NCBI GenBank assembly: GCA_015520145.1
Contig: WAQR01000227.1
Span: 1-15,307 of the forward strand
Length of the DNA stretch: 15,307 nucleotides
Reading direction: 5' to 3'
From: Candidatus Hydrothermarchaeota archaeon
GTDB lineage: Archaea; Hydrothermarchaeota; Hydrothermarchaeia; Hydrothermarchaeales; WAQR01
A program made the position numbers and the translations under genes. Shown piece after piece: positions 6,575-14,139 of the stretch. The notes below the pieces were generated by a model. The model made no database searches and had not been told where the DNA came from. It saw only the letters and a program-made list of their open reading frames with translations. Position 1 is the first letter of the stretch, and each line of letters opens with the position of its first letter.

Positions 6575-8946
6575 CTTCCTTCCTCCTTTTTATCCTTCTC
6601 ATCTTCCTTATCCTTTTTCTTCCACACAAGGCGTTCGACCAGTGTTGGGTCGGGTATAACCCTTTCCTTCCAGCCCTTTTTCTCAAGAATCGCCTTAATC
6701 TCAGGTTTCATCGTCATCGGGATGTCGCCCTCCTGCCGGATATAATAATGGAGGTCGCCTGGCATCGTACCGTAATACCGTTTATGCAGGTCAATGTAAT
6801 GTGCGAGCTTTATCTGCCTGCCCTTTACATTGTCATTCGGACGCATGACAAGTCTTGCAATCTCTATGATTGCCTCTTCCTTTGATTCAGCAACATATAC
6901 AAGATGCTCTGGAGTCGGATCAGCGTTCACCACCTCACCTGTCCTCGCATTATAAATGTCCCACTTCTCCTCTTTATCCTTCCTTCCAAGGTACAGCCTC
7001 CTGTATTTAGAACCACTCGGCCCGAGGATTACCGGGATACCCCACCTGTTAAGACCTGTACCTATGGCAAGAGCCTTTGGAGAATACGTACCCCAGACAA
7101 CTGCCACTGCCCCGACTCTATTTAAAATATAGTCTGAAATCTCCTCGAAATTTCCCCTGAGGTTCCTCCTACCGAATATGTGCGGAATCTTCACCGCTGC
7201 ACCCAGTATATGCGCATTGGTAAGGCACGAACCCACGTTGACAAGGCATCCTGCATCAAAGTTGCCAGGATACTTCTCGTAGAGCGTCTGCCCGTCTTCG
7301 TCACGGTACTTGCCTATCGTCATGGCAGCACATCCTGAAACAACCACGATATACCGCCTTTTAAGAAACTCTTCTGCCATCTCGGCGACCTCGCGTCCGC
7401 CATTTGAGTAGTTGGAGCATCCTGCAAATACTACCACCCCGGGTATCTCACCGAACACAATCGGCGGCCCGACATTCCTTATCTCAGTATCAAGGATTGG
7501 CCCCCGTCCAACCCTGACATTATATCTATCCTCCTTGATAATATAGTCTGACGCGCCTTCAATAAGAGAAAGTGGTTTGATACCTTTTTTACATGCAGAA
7601 TCGCACCTGGCACAGCCTATACACCGCTCCCGCAGCTCGGCAAGTGAATCAAAATTACCACTCTTCGCATCTTTTAGAGCAGCAGATATATGGAGATTGA
7701 CCGGGCATGCCCGCTGGCATTCCTCGCAGGACACGCATCTTGCTGCCTCGCTTTTAATCTCGTCCTTATCTGGTATTGTCCTGAGTTTGTTTCTCGTGGG
7801 AAATACTCTTTCAGCAAGTTTTACCGCAACCTCGCCAACCTTCTCGGGTCTAAGTATCATTGCCCCGGGCTCTTTCCCAGATGCCAGGTCATCAACTATC
7901 TGGTCTGCACCATCCCCTGTCCTGTCACGTAGTCCAAGTCCTATCTTATCAGTGGTAACGATTACAGGGGTCTTTACCTTTTTTGCCTCTTCAAGGAGGT
8001 CCACCCTGACACACTGTTCGTCAAGCACGAGCACGTCTGCCATCCCTGAGCGTATGAACCTGACCTGCTCTGACATCGGGCCGATTATCTTCGCACTCTT
8101 GTTCTTCCTGATGAGGTCATGGGCCGAGCAGCATATTCCCGCAAGTTCGATTCTGTCAGCCTTCTCATAGGCCTCTGCATAGGTGAGGATCTCCACCCCC
8201 GGCACTACATTGTGCCCGATTATCAGAATTACAGGCTTTTCCTTGTCGATTGTACCCGCACCAAGTTCTGACAGCGGGACATCTGACTCACCTTTCGGGA
8301 AGTCATATCCTATCACCTGGGCAATATCCCCTATCTCCATCACCAGGTTGTCAAGCATTCCAGCGTGCATGGCCTTGGATTCGTAATCCTTGAAATCGCC
8401 TTCCATGCCTGTGTGGAGCGATGATACTATGTGCTGGAGCTGCTGTTCTGCATAGTCCATACCATCTTCCAGGTCTCCAAGGGTCTTCGGCCGCTCGCCG
8501 ATAATTGTCCTGTAAATCGGAGCCTCTGTTGCGATATTAAGTCCCATATCAATCCTGTAGTCCCTGCCCTTCTTTTCGATCTGGTACTCTACCATGTGCC
8601 TGGAATGCGCACCGTGTGCTGCAGCTCCGATTGCACATTCAAGTGCGATCATCCTTGCCTGCTGGGTTTTCGAATCTATCCCGCATGCCCCTCTTTTGCC
8701 GTGCGTGAGGTCGCATTTGCCATAGGAGCAGAGGCAGCACATATCACATACCGGCGTATAAAACGGCTCGTATCTCTCCATCAGTCTCCTGTCCCAGTTC
8801 CTCAGTGCCACCACACCGGGTTTTGGTGTAGGGCCCTGAGGTTCTTCCCAGTCATCTTCTATCTTGCCGAATTCGATTTCGACATCACCCATATTTAAAA
8901 GCGGTGAAGTCAGCTTTTTTATCTTGATTTTCTCATGTTTTGACAC
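6571..8946 (-). CDS. cdhA: CO dehydrogenase/acetyl-CoA synthase alpha subunit
   Basis: CdhA carries the nickel-iron-sulfur C-cluster that interconverts CO and CO2 in the acetyl-CoA decarbonylase/synthase complex. The 791 residues contain the N-terminal cluster motif CDMCCLCSYGKC...ACGID (Cys67, 70, 71, 73, 78, 88). Candidate C-cluster ligands follow: His245 in IIGHN, Cys272/273 in GICCSAHD, Cys312 in DEQCVRVD, then Cys510 (FAGCSN), Cys539 (SGCAAM) and Cys574 (VGSC). The inserted ferredoxin-like domain has two sets of four cysteines (404/407/410/414 and 442/445/448/452), the hallmark of the archaeal alpha subunit as opposed to bacterial CooS/AcsA. The start is a GTG at 8944-8946 with a GGAGG SD 7 nt upstream. 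The last 18 residues are a lysine/glutamate-rich tail. It follows the FrhB-like gene by 14 bp and overlaps cdhB by 4 bp. Confidence 0.96.
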   Translation of the reverse strand: MSKHEKIKIKKLTSPLLNMGDVEIEFGKIEDDWEEPQGPTPKPGVVALRNWDRRLMERYEPFYTPVCDMCCLCSYGKCDLTHGKRGACGIDSKTQQARMIALECAIGAAAHGAHSRHMVEYQIEKKGRDYRIDMGLNIATEAPIYRTIIGERPKTLGDLEDGMDYAEQQLQHIVSSLHTGMEGDFKDYESKAMHAGMLDNLVMEIGDIAQVIGYDFPKGESDVPLSELGAGTIDKEKPVILIIGHNVVPGVEILTYAEAYEKADRIELAGICCSAHDLIRKNKSAKIIGPMSEQVRFIRSGMADVLVLDEQCVRVDLLEEAKKVKTPVIVTTDKIGLGLRDRTGDGADQIVDDLASGKEPGAMILRPEKVGEVAVKLAERVFPTRNKLRTIPDKDEIKSEAARCVSCEECQRACPVNLHISAALKDAKSGNFDSLAELRERCIGCARCDSACKKGIKPLSLIEGASDYIIKEDRYNVRVGRGPILDTEIRNVGPPIVFGEIPGVVVFAGCSNYSNGGREVAEMAEEFLKRRYIVVVSGCAAMTIGKYRDEDGQTLYEKYPGNFDAGCLVNVGSCLTNAHILGAAVKIPHIFGRRNLRGNFEEISDYILNRVGAVAVVWGTYSPKALAIGTGLNRWGIPVILGPSGSKYRRLYLGRKDKEEKWDIYNARTGEVVNADPTPEHLVYVAESKEEAIIEIARLVMRPNDNVKGRQIKLAHYIDLHKRYYGTMPGDLHYYIRQEGDIPMTMKPEIKAILEKKGWKERVIPDPTLVERLVWKKKDKEDEKDKKEEGR

Positions 8947-8960
8947 TATTAATCCTCCGT

Positions 8961-10094
8961 TTAGAATTTCAGATTCCTAAATGGCAGTGGTAACTCTTCT
9001 TTTATCTTCTCTCTTGCTTTTTTGATTGCGCCCTTCTCCTTCTTCTCCTGGAGAAATCTTGCAATCGCAAGGCCGGGTTTCTCTTCTTTAAGCTCGACAG
9101 TCTCGAATATACCGTCGTCTATAGCATTTTTGAGGAGCTCCTCTGCGGGTTTGGTCCTCGCAAATACCGTAGAATACCCTTTACCAGACCCGACCGCACC
9201 TGCCGAGAAGTCAGACAACCTGCCAGTAAAATCCGGACATATCTTACATCCTTCACGCTTCTCTTTGTATGCCTCTTCAAGCGGTATCTCAATCCTCTCG
9301 CCTTTTGTGAATACCAGGATGTTTTTGCCTTTTATGTCCATTTTTGTAACCTCATCTAAGGGTACGTTATATTTATTTTGCACAATACCTATCATCAGGC
9401 CGTCGTACATGAAGTTGCTGCTGCAAAATATCGCTATCGTGAATTTGATGCGGTCTTTTAGACCTACCTCTTCTACTGGATAGTTCTGGATCTTCCTTAC
9501 CGCCTCTATCTGACAGGGCAGACCGACGACAGCAAGGTTTTCAAGCCCTTTTTCTTTTGCCTCTTTTAGAACCGCTATATTGGCGCTGTTGGAGTATCTC
9601 GTTCCTGCTGTGGATATCAGCTCGTCTGGGGCGGTGACAAGCTTTGGCACGGGCTGCCATGGATTGTTTCTGTCCACCCCGGAGACGACTGCCCCATCGA
9701 TGATGTCATGTTCAAAGGCATATTTGAGCAGGGCAGTGACAAACCCGCCGTCCTGTACCGCATCTTTGATTTCACCGTCTTTTACAGCAACACCGATTTT
9801 TGTCCTGATATGTCCGAGGCTATCTTTGGAAACAGAACCGAATAAAAGCTGTTCTGCCTCGTCTCTTGAGAAGTAGCTTCTGGGACACTGTATGAGGCAG
9901 TATCCGCAGTTTGTGCATTTCCCTGTAAGTCTTGGAAATTCTCCAACATTTATTACGTCCTCAGGACATACCGCAGCGCACGTCCCGCAGCCTGAGCATA
10001 TATCTTTGAAAATTATCTCGTGTTCAAGGCTGGTATAGCCCTCTTCCCTGGCAAGCCAGGTGTACTGCAATATCTCGTCTTTTGCTATCTCCAT
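8961..10094 (-). CDS. F420-dependent oxidoreductase, FrhB/FpoF-like iron-sulfur flavoprotein
   Basis: Proteins of this family bind FAD and transfer electrons between coenzyme F420 and iron-sulfur clusters. From the ATG at 10092-10094 the protein has 377 residues. Two [4Fe-4S] motifs come first (Cys33/36/39/43 and Cys60/63/66/70). The FrhB/FdhB N domain follows (GVAVKDGEIKDAVQDGGFVT), then GLPCQIEAVRK with Cys194, Cys224, and the C domain with CKICPDFTGRLSDFSAGAVG (Cys283, Cys286). A TTG five codons further up is a weaker start, since a GGAGAG SD lies 7 nt before the ATG. Two clusters make it more like FpoF/FqoF than hydrogenase FrhB, which has one. No hydrogenase, formate dehydrogenase or Fpo genes flank it. 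It is the first gene of a tight operon with cdhA and cdhB, which suggests it is an electron partner of CO dehydrogenase (inference). Confidence 0.9.
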   Translation of the reverse strand: MEIAKDEILQYTWLAREEGYTSLEHEIIFKDICSGCGTCAAVCPEDVINVGEFPRLTGKCTNCGYCLIQCPRSYFSRDEAEQLLFGSVSKDSLGHIRTKIGVAVKDGEIKDAVQDGGFVTALLKYAFEHDIIDGAVVSGVDRNNPWQPVPKLVTAPDELISTAGTRYSNSANIAVLKEAKEKGLENLAVVGLPCQIEAVRKIQNYPVEEVGLKDRIKFTIAIFCSSNFMYDGLMIGIVQNKYNVPLDEVTKMDIKGKNILVFTKGERIEIPLEEAYKEKREGCKICPDFTGRLSDFSAGAVGSGKGYSTVFARTKPAEELLKNAIDDGIFETVELKEEKPGLAIARFLQEKKEKGAIKKAREKIKEELPLPFRNLKF

Positions 10095-10138
10095 GAATAC
10101 ACTCTCCAATTCATTATTGATTGAGTTGATTTTCCTGT

Positions 10139-10160
10139 TTATTATCTTGTTATTATCTTG
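10139..10160. repeat. 11-bp perfect tandem duplication in the cdh operon leader
   Basis: TTATTATCTTG occurs twice head to tail (10139-10149, 10150-10160). It falls at the predicted transcription start or early leader of the FrhB-cdhAB operon. The cause may be slippage; a regulator site is possible. Confidence 0.6.
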
Positions 10161-10230
10161 TTCAATTTATAATGATTATATATGATGATTGTTGCTAACT
10201 ACTATCAAACATTTATGATTTATATCTTTT

Positions 10231-10257
10231 GTGGGTCTTTTAACGTGGGACTTTAAC
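10231..10257. repeat. Imperfect 13/14-bp tandem repeat after mptG
   Basis: GTGGGTCTTTTAAC (10231-10244) is followed directly by GTGGGACTTTAAC (10245-10257), differing by one substitution and one deleted T. It begins 1 bp from the mptG stop codon, upstream of the FrhB promoter elements. Confidence 0.55.
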
Positions 10258-10258
10258 C

Positions 10259-11233
10259 TCAAATTGCCCTCGCACCACTATTATCTGCCCGTGTAGAGAT
10301 GCATCTGACACCCTTCTCGTTTAGTATAGAGACAAGCTCTTTTTCATCCTCCACAACCGAGTATATTGCAGGTCCAAACGAACTCAGTCCTGTCCCATAA
10401 GAATGTTCGCGGCAGATATCCATAACCTCTTTCACCAGGTCAGTTTGCAGTCCGACTTCGATCTTTTTGAACCCGGTTTCCTGGATATCGTTGATCCCGC
10501 TGCCAAATCCCTCGATATCCTCATCGACGACAGACGGCATGACCTTCATGAGTATAATATGCGAGAGCTTCTCAACATCAGAGATCTTTATCGGACAGTA
10601 TTTCTGAAAGATGTCCACCTCCTTTTTTCCAGATATCCTGGGCATCTCTGATATCCCTGATATCCCTGATTGTCCTGTCTGTCCTGTCCCGGGTAATGCA
10701 ATCACTATCTTCCAGTCAGGGAAATCGTATCTTGCAAGGACAGGAGGGGGCCTTGCCCGCGATGCCGATGACGGGAGAAACATGGGCTTCTCTTCTATCC
10801 TGTGCCCGCCGTCGAGGATAAATCCGCCGTGTTCGAATGCGGCAGTTCCGATTCCAGATGTCCCGCCCCTGCCGACGATTTCTGCAATATCCCTTACACC
10901 AAGTTCAGCGCCATATAAATCGCACACCCCCTTCCCGACTCCAAGAGCGATCTGTGTCCCAAAACCAAGACCGACATGCTGGCTGTACGACTCTTCTATC
11001 CTTATCCCTGCACCTGCCTCTATCCCGAGATGCTTTAAGACCTTTTCAGCAGCAGCCCGTGCCCGTCCCTCGATATCGTTTTCTACATCTATCTCATCCA
11101 TTTTCTTAATCGATACCACAATCCCTGGGTCTTCAAGCGCAATACCAATCCCGCCGTCAACCCTGCCGATGGATGCGTTAAGGTCAATTAGTGTTATGTG
11201 TATCCTTGAAGGGGTCTTGATCTTGATTCTCAT
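10259..11233 (-). CDS. mptG: Beta-ribofuranosylaminobenzene 5'-phosphate synthase
   Basis: MptG condenses 4-aminobenzoate (or a hydroxylated analogue) with phosphoribosyl pyrophosphate with loss of CO2, making the arylamine part of tetrahydromethanopterin. It is a GHMP-kinase-fold protein. The 324 residues match the family length (about 320-330). Conserved blocks are TPSRIHITLIDLNASIGRVD (7-26), VGLGFGTQIALGVG, EIVGRGGTSGIGTAAFEHGG, FLPSSASRARPPPVLARYD and FPDWKIVIALPGTG. A GTG at 11294-11296 would add 21 residues, but those codons overlap two TATA-like boxes, so the ATG at 11231-11233 with a leaderless mRNA is preferred. A 9-bp repeat lengthens the loop after PGTG (residues 183-197, TGQTGQSGISGISEM). 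Pantoate kinase and other GHMP relatives lack these blocks. Confidence 0.93.
   Translation of the reverse strand: MRIKIKTPSRIHITLIDLNASIGRVDGGIGIALEDPGIVVSIKKMDEIDVENDIEGRARAAAEKVLKHLGIEAGAGIRIEESYSQHVGLGFGTQIALGVGKGVCDLYGAELGVRDIAEIVGRGGTSGIGTAAFEHGGFILDGGHRIEEKPMFLPSSASRARPPPVLARYDFPDWKIVIALPGTGQTGQSGISGISEMPRISGKKEVDIFQKYCPIKISDVEKLSHIILMKVMPSVVDEDIEGFGSGINDIQETGFKKIEVGLQTDLVKEVMDICREHSYGTGLSSFGPAIYSVVEDEKELVSILNEKGVRCISTRADNSGARAI
10645..10689. repeat. Five 9-bp tandem units inside mptG
   Basis: Five imperfect 9-bp units occupy 10645-10689: TCTCTGATA, TCCCTGATA, TCCCTGATT, GTCCTGTCT and GTCCTGTCC on the plus strand. They encode a run of (T/S)-G-(Q/I) tripeptides on the minus strand and keep the reading frame, since 9 is a multiple of three. 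They lengthen a loop just after the conserved PGTG. Confidence 0.75.
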
Positions 11234-11252
11234 GCCATCATCCTGTATTCCA

Positions 11253-11274
11253 ATATTTATACCTATATTTATAC
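11253..11274 (-). promoter_or_regulatory. Twin TATA boxes of mptG
   Basis: The minus strand carries GTATAAATAT twice, at 11253-11262 and 11265-11274, with a 12-bp period. The proximal copy is centred about 24 nt from the ATG at 11233, which predicts a leaderless transcript. The distal one would give a leader of about 12 nt. Confidence 0.55.
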
Positions 11275-11334
11275 TCCGATATTCAGGATATTCCACATTA
11301 AATTTTAAATCGTTAGCATTTCCTCTAGGCGAAT

Positions 11335-11733
11335 ATGAACCTATCGGTACATATTATATCCTCTCTGGCTGTTTTCGGCATACTTTTTAAGATGGGCGCG
11401 CCACTGGATTTTGTTATAATCGCGTTCGTAGCCTCTATCATTATAGATGTGGACCATTTCCTTTTTGGGAGGGTAGCAGGTTCATATCATCCTAAAAAGA
11501 TTTACGATTTCTGTCTAAGTGAGGATGTCTATGAATCGTTTACGCCGATGAGGATATTTTTAAGCAGGCCATTTGATTTCAGGGTATTCCCCTTACATAA
11601 CATATTCCTGGCAGCATTGGCTATTTATCTATATCTCCCTGTGGGCCTTGGCCTGCTTTTTCACATAATACTGGATGCATTTTTTGACATCGGCAGGATA
11701 TATTCTCATGGTCCGCGGTGTCGGAAGTTGTAA
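11335..11733 (+). CDS. Small membrane protein, YdjM-like putative metal-dependent hydrolase
   Basis: I do not recognise a specific gene. The 132-residue protein has hydrophobic segments at about 4-20, 24-38 and 88-118. Histidines and aspartates are spaced as in the YdjM/LexA-binding membrane hydrolase group (PF04307): His6, Asp38-x-Asp40-His41, His88 in PLHN, His110 in FHIILDAFFD, with Asp114 and Asp118. These would form a metal site at the membrane face. Substrate and partners are unknown. It is shorter than many YdjM proteins (about 150-200 aa) but looks intact. The ATG at 11335 has a weak SD (CTAGGCG), and a TTTTAAAT element about 29 nt upstream suggests a near-leaderless mRNA divergent from mptG. 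Confidence 0.6.
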   Translation: MNLSVHIISSLAVFGILFKMGAPLDFVIIAFVASIIIDVDHFLFGRVAGSYHPKKIYDFCLSEDVYESFTPMRIFLSRPFDFRVFPLHNIFLAALAIYLYLPVGLGLLFHIILDAFFDIGRIYSHGPRCRKL

Positions 11734-11852
11734 TGTCCATTTCAGAAATCATTATAACTGTTAACTCTTGGAGTACGGTGTAACAGGTAGTATATAAAAT
11801 TTTCGTAAACTATATATATGATTATAGAGAGGACTGGAGGAGACGAGATATC
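11734..11852 (+). promoter_or_regulatory. tfb promoter and leader
   Basis: The region contains no gene. Two TATA-like stretches are present, at 11790-11800 (GTATATAAAAT) and 11811-11819 (TATATATAT). A GGAGGAG SD lies at 11836-11842. The first box would start a leader of roughly 30 nt, which fits use of that SD. Confidence 0.5.
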
Positions 11853-12779
11853 TTGGACAAAAAAGGGGTAGAGTACACAGATGCCTGTCCTGAATGCGGT
11901 AGCAAAAGTCTTGCGAGGGACTATGAGAGGGCTGAAATTGTATGTAATGAATGTGGACTTGTAATCGATGAGCATATAATGGACACAGGACCGGAATGGC
12001 GCGCCTTTGATTCTGAGCAGATATCGAAAAAGAGCAGGGTTGGAGCTCCCATGACATATATGCTCCATGACAAAGGGCTTTCGACTGTAATCGACTGGCG
12101 AAATAAGGATCATACCGGCAAGGACATCTCCCCAAAAAGGAGAGCCCAGATATACAGGCTTAGGAAGTGGCAGCAGAGGATTAGGGTTTCAAACTCCACT
12201 GAAAGAAATCTCGCGTATGCACTCACCGAACTTGACAGGGTCGCTTCGAGAATTGACCTCCCAAGAAATGTCAAAGAGATAGCAGCGGTGGTATATCGAA
12301 GGGCGGTCGAGAAAGGTCTTATCAGGGGCAGGAGCATTGAAGGGGTTACAGCTGCCGCTATTTATGCTGCGTGCAGACAGTGCAAGGTTCCAAGAACCCT
12401 CGACGAGATAGCAGATTCATCAAAACTGAACAGGAAAGAAATCGGCAGGACATATAGGTATATCTCACGACAGCTCGGTATTAGTCTAAGTCCAACAACT
12501 CCCATAGACTATGTACCGAGATTCGGGTCAGAATTGAACCTTAAAGGAGATGTCCAGTCCAAGGCGATAGAGATACTCAAAAAAGCCATGGAAAAAGAGC
12601 TGACATCCGGACGTGGGCCTACTGGTATTGCAGCAGCAGCCATTTACATTGCAAGTGTATTGCTCGGCGAGAGGAGGACACAGCGCGAGGTGGCAGATGT
12701 TGCCGGCATAACCGAGGTTACGATTAGAAACCGATATAAAGAGCTTGCAGAAACCCTGGATATAGAGATAACACTCTAA
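11853..12779 (+). CDS. tfb: Transcription initiation factor B (TFB)
   Basis: TFB recruits archaeal RNA polymerase to TBP-bound promoters, reads the BRE and helps open the DNA. The 308 residues fit the usual 300-320. An N-terminal zinc ribbon (Cys12, 15, 31, 34) is followed by the B-reader/linker segment (GPEWRAFDSEQISKKSRVG) and two cyclin folds, about residues 110-205 and 207-305. The second carries the recognition helix-turn-helix REVADVAGITEVTIRNRYKE. The start is a TTG at 11853 with GGAGGAG 10 nt upstream. No other in-frame start gives the expected N-terminus. It stands between the small membrane protein and nre, all on the plus strand. It looks like a general TFB with all motifs complete. 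Confidence 0.96.
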   Translation: MDKKGVEYTDACPECGSKSLARDYERAEIVCNECGLVIDEHIMDTGPEWRAFDSEQISKKSRVGAPMTYMLHDKGLSTVIDWRNKDHTGKDISPKRRAQIYRLRKWQQRIRVSNSTERNLAYALTELDRVASRIDLPRNVKEIAAVVYRRAVEKGLIRGRSIEGVTAAAIYAACRQCKVPRTLDEIADSSKLNRKEIGRTYRYISRQLGISLSPTTPIDYVPRFGSELNLKGDVQSKAIEILKKAMEKELTSGRGPTGIAAAAIYIASVLLGERRTQREVADVAGITEVTIRNRYKELAETLDIEITL

Positions 12780-12856
12780 ACCCCCTCTTTTAGAAAAGGT
12801 TAGAACAGGAAACCCTGGAGAGATGAGAGATAAAGGGGATAATAAAGGGATAATAT

Positions 12857-14134
12857 ATGGAGAAGATGAGATACCAGTCGTGGGACAATCCGAGATGCGA
12901 GATTTTAAAGGCAATGCACAAAGCGCGGCCGATGAGCAGGGCGCGATGCCTTACATGCAAGGGCGGCAGGCTTTTGTGTGGGAGACCCTCCTGTCCACTG
13001 CTACAGAAAATAAATATTCAACACCCCATTGAATCCAGATTAAAAGAAAGCATGTTCGGACCCAGCCCGTCTATATTTGTGGGCTGGAAAGGGTATCCAA
13101 ACGTCTTCATCGGACCGATGACCTCGGTTGAAGAAGAAAATGCCGCCCTGCTGGACGATCCTTCGAGATGGTATGGTTTCGATTTCAATGAGATAATCAG
13201 GATGCGTTCCTCGCTTGTGAGATCGAAAACGCGGCACGGGATAAGGGAGAGGACAGCGCTCCTGGAGAAATCGCAGGAGCTTGCGATGTCTGTAAAGCCT
13301 ACAGATACCGAGGTGGAGTTCAAGGTCAGGCCGAAGTACAACCTGTCTTTCTCTCCGATAAGTCAGCCGATTGGGCCAAGTGGCGTGCTCAAAGATTTCG
13401 AGATTGCAGAAAACCCATCTATCCCAAAGAAGGTTGATTATGTCGTGTCAGATGAGCTTAAGGCTGGAGATGCAATTTACAAGCTCTACAGGTCAGATTA
13501 TGACGTGTACTATCTTAGCAGGATACTGTCATCAGGCGTGCTCGGTATGCAGGAGAACAGGAAACTTGTACCGACAAGATGGAGCATAACTGCTGTGGAC
13601 GATATCCTTGCAAACCTCCTGCGGGAGGGCGTTAAGGAATACCCGCTAATCAACGAATTCCAGGTATATTCAAACACATATCTGGAGAACCACTTTGAGA
13701 TTTTACTGATGCCGCGAAACTGGGAGTTCGAACAGTTCGAGGCATGGGCGCCTGATACACTCTGGACGATGGCATATTCAAAGCCTGCTATAAACCTTGA
13801 GAAAGAGTCTTACAGGGGGAGAAGTAAATATGCCATAAAAGAGGGTGGCGGCTACTATGCTGCGCGGCTGGCTGTGCTCGAGGCACTCGAGAGGATGAAG
13901 AGGCAGGCATGTGTGGTCATCTTTAGAGAGATCCATGAAGGGTATATAATGCCTGTTGGAGTCTGGGAAGTAAGGGAAAATGTCAGAAACGCATTCAGAA
14001 ATCCGCCTGAAAAATTCGATACGATGGAAGAGGCACTTGCATATATTGGCGCAAGACTGAAAATCCCGATTTCAGAGTACAGAAAAAGGAGCGGCATAAT
14101 TGCGCAAAAGAGGCTGGAGGACTTCATATCCTAA
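12857..14134 (+). CDS. nreA: Archaeal DNA repair protein Nre (NreA-like)
   Basis: Nre proteins are archaeal DNA-damage-response proteins that work with the sliding clamp PCNA, as shown for Haloferax NreA. The 425 residues contain an N-terminal zinc finger (CLTCKGGRLLCGRPSCPLL: Cys31, 34, 41, 46) and the Nre N domain (FVGWKGYPNVFIGPM, DDPSRWYGFDFNEIIRMRSS). The Nre C domain includes NHFEILLMPRNWEFEQFEAW, EGGGYYAARLAVLEALER and RQACVVIFREIHEGY. The last residues, QKRLEDFI (417-424), match the PCNA-interacting PIP motif QxxLxxF. The ATG at 12857 has an AAGGGAT SD. The gene follows tfb by 77 bp and may share its transcript. Its stop is 5 bp from that of glyA. NreA or NreB type cannot be fixed without a tree. 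Confidence 0.9.
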   Translation: MEKMRYQSWDNPRCEILKAMHKARPMSRARCLTCKGGRLLCGRPSCPLLQKINIQHPIESRLKESMFGPSPSIFVGWKGYPNVFIGPMTSVEEENAALLDDPSRWYGFDFNEIIRMRSSLVRSKTRHGIRERTALLEKSQELAMSVKPTDTEVEFKVRPKYNLSFSPISQPIGPSGVLKDFEIAENPSIPKKVDYVVSDELKAGDAIYKLYRSDYDVYYLSRILSSGVLGMQENRKLVPTRWSITAVDDILANLLREGVKEYPLINEFQVYSNTYLENHFEILLMPRNWEFEQFEAWAPDTLWTMAYSKPAINLEKESYRGRSKYAIKEGGGYYAARLAVLEALERMKRQACVVIFREIHEGYIMPVGVWEVRENVRNAFRNPPEKFDTMEEALAYIGARLKIPISEYRKRSGIIAQKRLEDFIS

Positions 14135-14139
14135 AATCA

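Larger units (their letters stand above)
10110..10258 (-). promoter_or_regulatory. Leader and promoter region of the FrhB-cdhA-cdhB operon
   Basis: This 149-bp A/T-rich region carries no gene. On the minus strand TATA-like elements are seen at 10174-10184 (CATATATAATC) and 10163-10172 (TTATAAATTG). Initiation would fall at about 10140-10155, leaving a leader of about 50-60 nt. Two short tandem repeats lie here, at 10139-10160 near the predicted start site and at 10231-10257 just after the mptG stop. Confidence 0.45.

Noticed and set aside
7577..8898. Several plus-strand frames of 80-197 codons inside cdhA
   Set aside because: All are antisense to cdhA, whose metal-binding motifs are continuous across this range.
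10611..11390. 259-codon plus-strand open frame
   Set aside because: It lies antisense to mptG and crosses its promoter. The composition is typical of a shadow frame, with no recognisable motif.
12783..12798. CCTCTTTTAGAAAAGG as a tfb terminator hairpin
   Set aside because: The stem is only about five base pairs, with a 2-nt loop and no T-run after it.
12823..13032. 69-codon plus-strand frame overlapping the start of nreA
   Set aside because: It is out of frame with the well-supported Nre N-terminus and zinc finger, and has no motif of its own.
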